Positions 14,022 through 15,824 of a stretch of DNA of 15,824 bases are shown here, piece after piece. Location: the NCBI GenBank assembly GCA_036260105.1, contig DATAAN010000037.1:1-15824 (forward strand), in the 5' to 3' direction. Made by a program: the position numbers and the translations under genes. Position 1 is the first letter of the stretch, and each line of letters begins with the position of its first letter. The notes beneath the pieces are model-generated. The model saw only the letters and a list, made by a program, of their open reading frames with translations, did not search any database and was not told the DNA's origin. The DNA comes from JAJCYE01 sp036260105. GTDB taxonomy: Bacteria; Actinomycetota; CADDZG01; JAHWKV01.

Positions 14022-14677
14022 GCGCCCACCCGACCCAGCCACTCGAGCAACGGGGTGACCGCCCGCCAGGCGCTCACCACCCGGTTCTTGGCCTCCGGAG
14101 TGTGGAGCCACGGCTCGGCTGGGTAGTCGACGCCGGCGGCATACACCTTCAGGCGGAGCAGTTCGATCCGCGGGTGATCGGAGGCGTAGCCCCGAGGCGC
14201 GGTTCGCAGCGAGAGTTCCTGGAAGAGGTGCACACCGGACTGGGCCATACGGCCAACGATCCGCTCGAGGTCTGGTCCGGTCGTTTCGTCGGCGATAGCA
14301 GCCCGGATCCGGGCAACCGTCTTCGAATCCGGGGCGTGCAAACCCCCTCCGGCGAAGATCCCCTCTTTGTTCAGTTGCACGTACCAGCCACCGCCGCCGG
14401 CCGGCCTCCCGACGACGGCGTAGATCCGGTTCTTGTACGGCGTCTTGTCCGGTGAGAACCGTATGTCCCTGTTCGGTCGACTGACCTTGCCGTCGCCGAA
14501 TTCCCCTGCCACCTCCGAGAGCAGCAACTCGAGCGGGCCTCGCACCGCTTGGTCGTAGGTAGCGCGGTGCGCCTGGAACCACTCCCGGCTGTTGTTGGCC
14601 TCCAGCCCCCGAAACCAGTCCAGCGCCTCAGGAGGCCATCCGGGAAATCGATCCGGGCCACTCGACTTCTTCGCCAT
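14018..14677 (-). CDS. DUF2461 (TIGR02453-type) protein
   Basis: 219 residues, the normal size. The family signatures are NNSREWF (28-34) and RPNRDIRFSPDKTPYK (67-82), then YVQLNKEGIFAGGGLHAPD and a C-terminal RGYASDHPR...LRLKVY stretch. It is a conserved cytoplasmic protein of unknown biochemical function, widespread in bacteria. ATG at 14677, with only a weak AGG about 5 nt upstream. It is 32 nt from, and divergent to, the next methyltransferase gene; the two share a short promoter region. Confidence 0.9.
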   Translation of the reverse strand: MAKKSSGPDRFPGWPPEALDWFRGLEANNSREWFQAHRATYDQAVRGPLELLLSEVAGEFGDGKVSRPNRDIRFSPDKTPYKNRIYAVVGRPAGGGGWYVQLNKEGIFAGGGLHAPDSKTVARIRAAIADETTGPDLERIVGRMAQSGVHLFQELSLRTAPRGYASDHPRIELLRLKVYAAGVDYPAEPWLHTPEAKNRVVSAWRAVTPLLEWLGRVGA

Positions 14678-14695
14678 GCGGCCTAAAGCGTGGCA

Positions 14696-14701
14696 TAGAC
14701 T
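14696..14701 (+). promoter_or_regulatory. -10 box for a probably leaderless methyltransferase transcript
   Basis: TAGACT fits the TANNNT -10 pattern and lies 8 nt before the GTG at 14710, so transcription would begin at or next to the start codon. No ribosome site precedes the GTG, consistent with a leaderless mRNA, which is common in actinobacteria. Confidence 0.5.
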
Positions 14702-14709
14702 CGCCGGTT

Positions 14710-15552
14710 GTGAAAAGCAGCGACCGCATGCGCTCCAAGCGTTTCCCCAGGGCCTCCGCCTACAACCCCGAATGGGTGCTTGCCCACGCGAGCGGCGGTG
14801 CCAACTCGTTGTGGCTCACCGAGTGGGCGGCTTCAGCCCTCGAACTGCAGCCGGGCATGCGGGTGCTGGACCTCGGATGCGGCAAGGCGGCGTCCTCCAT
14901 TTTCCTGAGCCGCGAGTTCGATGTGCAGGTTTGGGCGACCGACCTGTGGTTCAGCGCGACCGAGAACGCCGAACGGATCCGGGACGCCGGAGTCGCCGAC
15001 CGTGTCTTTCCGATTCACGCCGACGCGAGGTCGCTCCCCTTCGCGGCTGGCTTCTTCGACGCCATCGTCAGCATCGACGCTTTCCCTTACTTCGGAACGG
15101 ACGACCTGTACCTCAACTACGTCGTCCAGTTCGTGAGGGAAGGCGGGCAGCTTGCGCACGCCGGCGCTGGGCTGATGAAAGAGGTTTCGGAGGAGGTGCC
15201 GGAGCACCTGCAAGGGATGTGGTCGCAGGACCTGTGGTGCCTGCACTCCCCCGGTTGGTGGCGCCGCCACTGGAGCCGCACCGGCCTGGTCGACATCCAA
15301 GAGGCGGGCACGATGCCCGAGGGATGGAAGGTGTGGCTGGAGTGGCAACGGGAGGTGGCTCCGGAGAACGAGTTGGAGATAAACACGCTGGAAGCCGACG
15401 GAGGACGGTATCTGGGCTACGTCCGGTTGATCGCTCGCCGCCTGGAGGGCAACCGGCTGGAGGACTACTGCTGGCCCGACACCATGAAGTCGGCACCCGT
15501 CGACTACTCCTACCGGCCGTTACTGCGCGAGAACGTAGACAACGGCGCTTGA
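14710..15552 (+). CDS. Class I SAM-dependent methyltransferase
   Basis: 280 residues. Motif I is VLDLGCGKAASS (52-63); the acidic strand end is VWATDLW (Asp78); motif II is HADARSLPFAAGFFDAIVSIDAF (103-125). The second half is Trp-rich (HLQGMWSQDLWCLHSPGWW, EGWKVWLEWQ) and should form the substrate pocket. The substrate is unknown. It is not closely related to the duplicated pair at 10076-12315, since it lacks their YYDGSWFDYR N-terminus. GTG 14710 is preferred because of the TAGACT box 8 nt upstream; the in-frame ATG at 14728 has no ribosome site either. It is monocistronic, with 131 nt to the next gene. Confidence 0.88.
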   Translation: MKSSDRMRSKRFPRASAYNPEWVLAHASGGANSLWLTEWAASALELQPGMRVLDLGCGKAASSIFLSREFDVQVWATDLWFSATENAERIRDAGVADRVFPIHADARSLPFAAGFFDAIVSIDAFPYFGTDDLYLNYVVQFVREGGQLAHAGAGLMKEVSEEVPEHLQGMWSQDLWCLHSPGWWRRHWSRTGLVDIQEAGTMPEGWKVWLEWQREVAPENELEINTLEADGGRYLGYVRLIARRLEGNRLEDYCWPDTMKSAPVDYSYRPLLRENVDNGA

Positions 15553-15683
15553 ACCCTCGGTAGGTCGCACTAGCCGGACGCTGATGGCGATTTCCCGGGG
15601 ACCCGTTTCCAGTCTTTACCGAACGACCGGATTGTTCCATTGTTGTGCCGGGGACAGCGGCGACAAAATGGAAAGGAGGAAAG

Positions 15684-15824
15684 GTGGCCCCTTCTACGCT
15701 TATTCGACGAGGCTCTCGAGGGGACGACGTTCGCCGGCTTCAGCAATCTCTGCTCGATGCGGGCCTTGACCCTAAAGGCGTCGACGGGGTCTTCGGGAAG
15801 GGGACCGAAGATGCGGTGAGGCTC
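15684..15824 (+). CDS. Peptidoglycan-binding domain protein (5' part only)
   Basis: 47 residues are visible before the right edge. LIRRGSRGDDVRRLQQSLLDAGLDPKGVDGVFGKGTEDAVR is a clear PG_binding_1 three-helix repeat (G-x-x-G-x-x-V-x-x-L-Q...G-x-D-G-x-F-G-x-x-T), which anchors proteins to the cell wall. No signal peptide precedes it, so it may be a cytoplasmic-start protein, a phage-type hydrolase, or one exported by another route. GTG at 15684 with AGGAGG 4 nt upstream decides the start. What follows the domain (amidase, hydrolase or other) lies outside the window. Confidence 0.85.
   Translation, partial: MAPSTLIRRGSRGDDVRRLQQSLLDAGLDPKGVDGVFGKGTEDAVRL

Overview
The window is GC-rich and densely coded. 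It has many GTG/TTG starts, TANNNT-type -10 boxes, a mycobacterial-type MoaD-MoaE fusion (MoaX-like), and a secreted protein with the 'CVN...RIV...C' N-terminal module common in actinobacteria. Together these suggest an Actinomycetota chromosome, probably an aerobic free-living lineage. This is an inference from gene content and style; there is no rRNA or tRNA to confirm it. I found no mobile element, CRISPR array, tRNA or rRNA.

Layout. (1) 1-4156: a leftward molybdenum-cofactor (Moco) block. In transcription order it is a MogA/MoaB-type molybdopterin adenylyltransferase fused to an XdhC/CoxI domain, a MoaD-MoaE fusion, moeA, and then a superoxide dismutase cut by the left edge. (2) 4157-6953: a rightward mixed stretch with a small GIY-YIG-fold protein, an unrecognised hydrophilic protein ending in a strong terminator, a SAM methyltransferase and a secreted protein. 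(3) 7051-9976: a divergent molybdenum-hydroxylase block. Two translationally coupled XdhC-family genes run left. The FAD subunit (CoxM family) and the [2Fe-2S] subunit (CoxS family) run right and end at a perfect-palindrome terminator. No catalytic molybdenum subunit (CoxL/XdhB type) is present. (4) 10076-13718: a tightly overlapping rightward operon of two duplicated methyltransferases (the second with a long Lys/Ala/Glu/Pro-rich tail), a GNAT acetyltransferase, and a membrane fatty-acid-hydroxylase/sterol-desaturase-type protein. (5) 13668-15824: a leftward DUF2461 gene plus small membrane protein, a divergent methyltransferase that is probably leaderless, and the start of a peptidoglycan-binding-domain protein cut by the right edge.

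How the genes fit together. Blocks 1 and 3 supply late Moco biosynthesis (cyclic pyranopterin to molybdopterin, adenylylation, molybdenum insertion), XdhC-type cofactor maturation, and two of the three subunits of a molybdenum hydroxylase. The catalytic subunit and the early Moco genes (moaA, moaC) must lie elsewhere if the system works. The least ordinary features are the MogA-XdhC fusion, the three divergent XdhC modules of which only one keeps the SGGCVE cysteine motif, and the long structured leader of the CoxM-family gene. Block 4 looks like a small-molecule or lipid modification operon whose substrate I cannot name.
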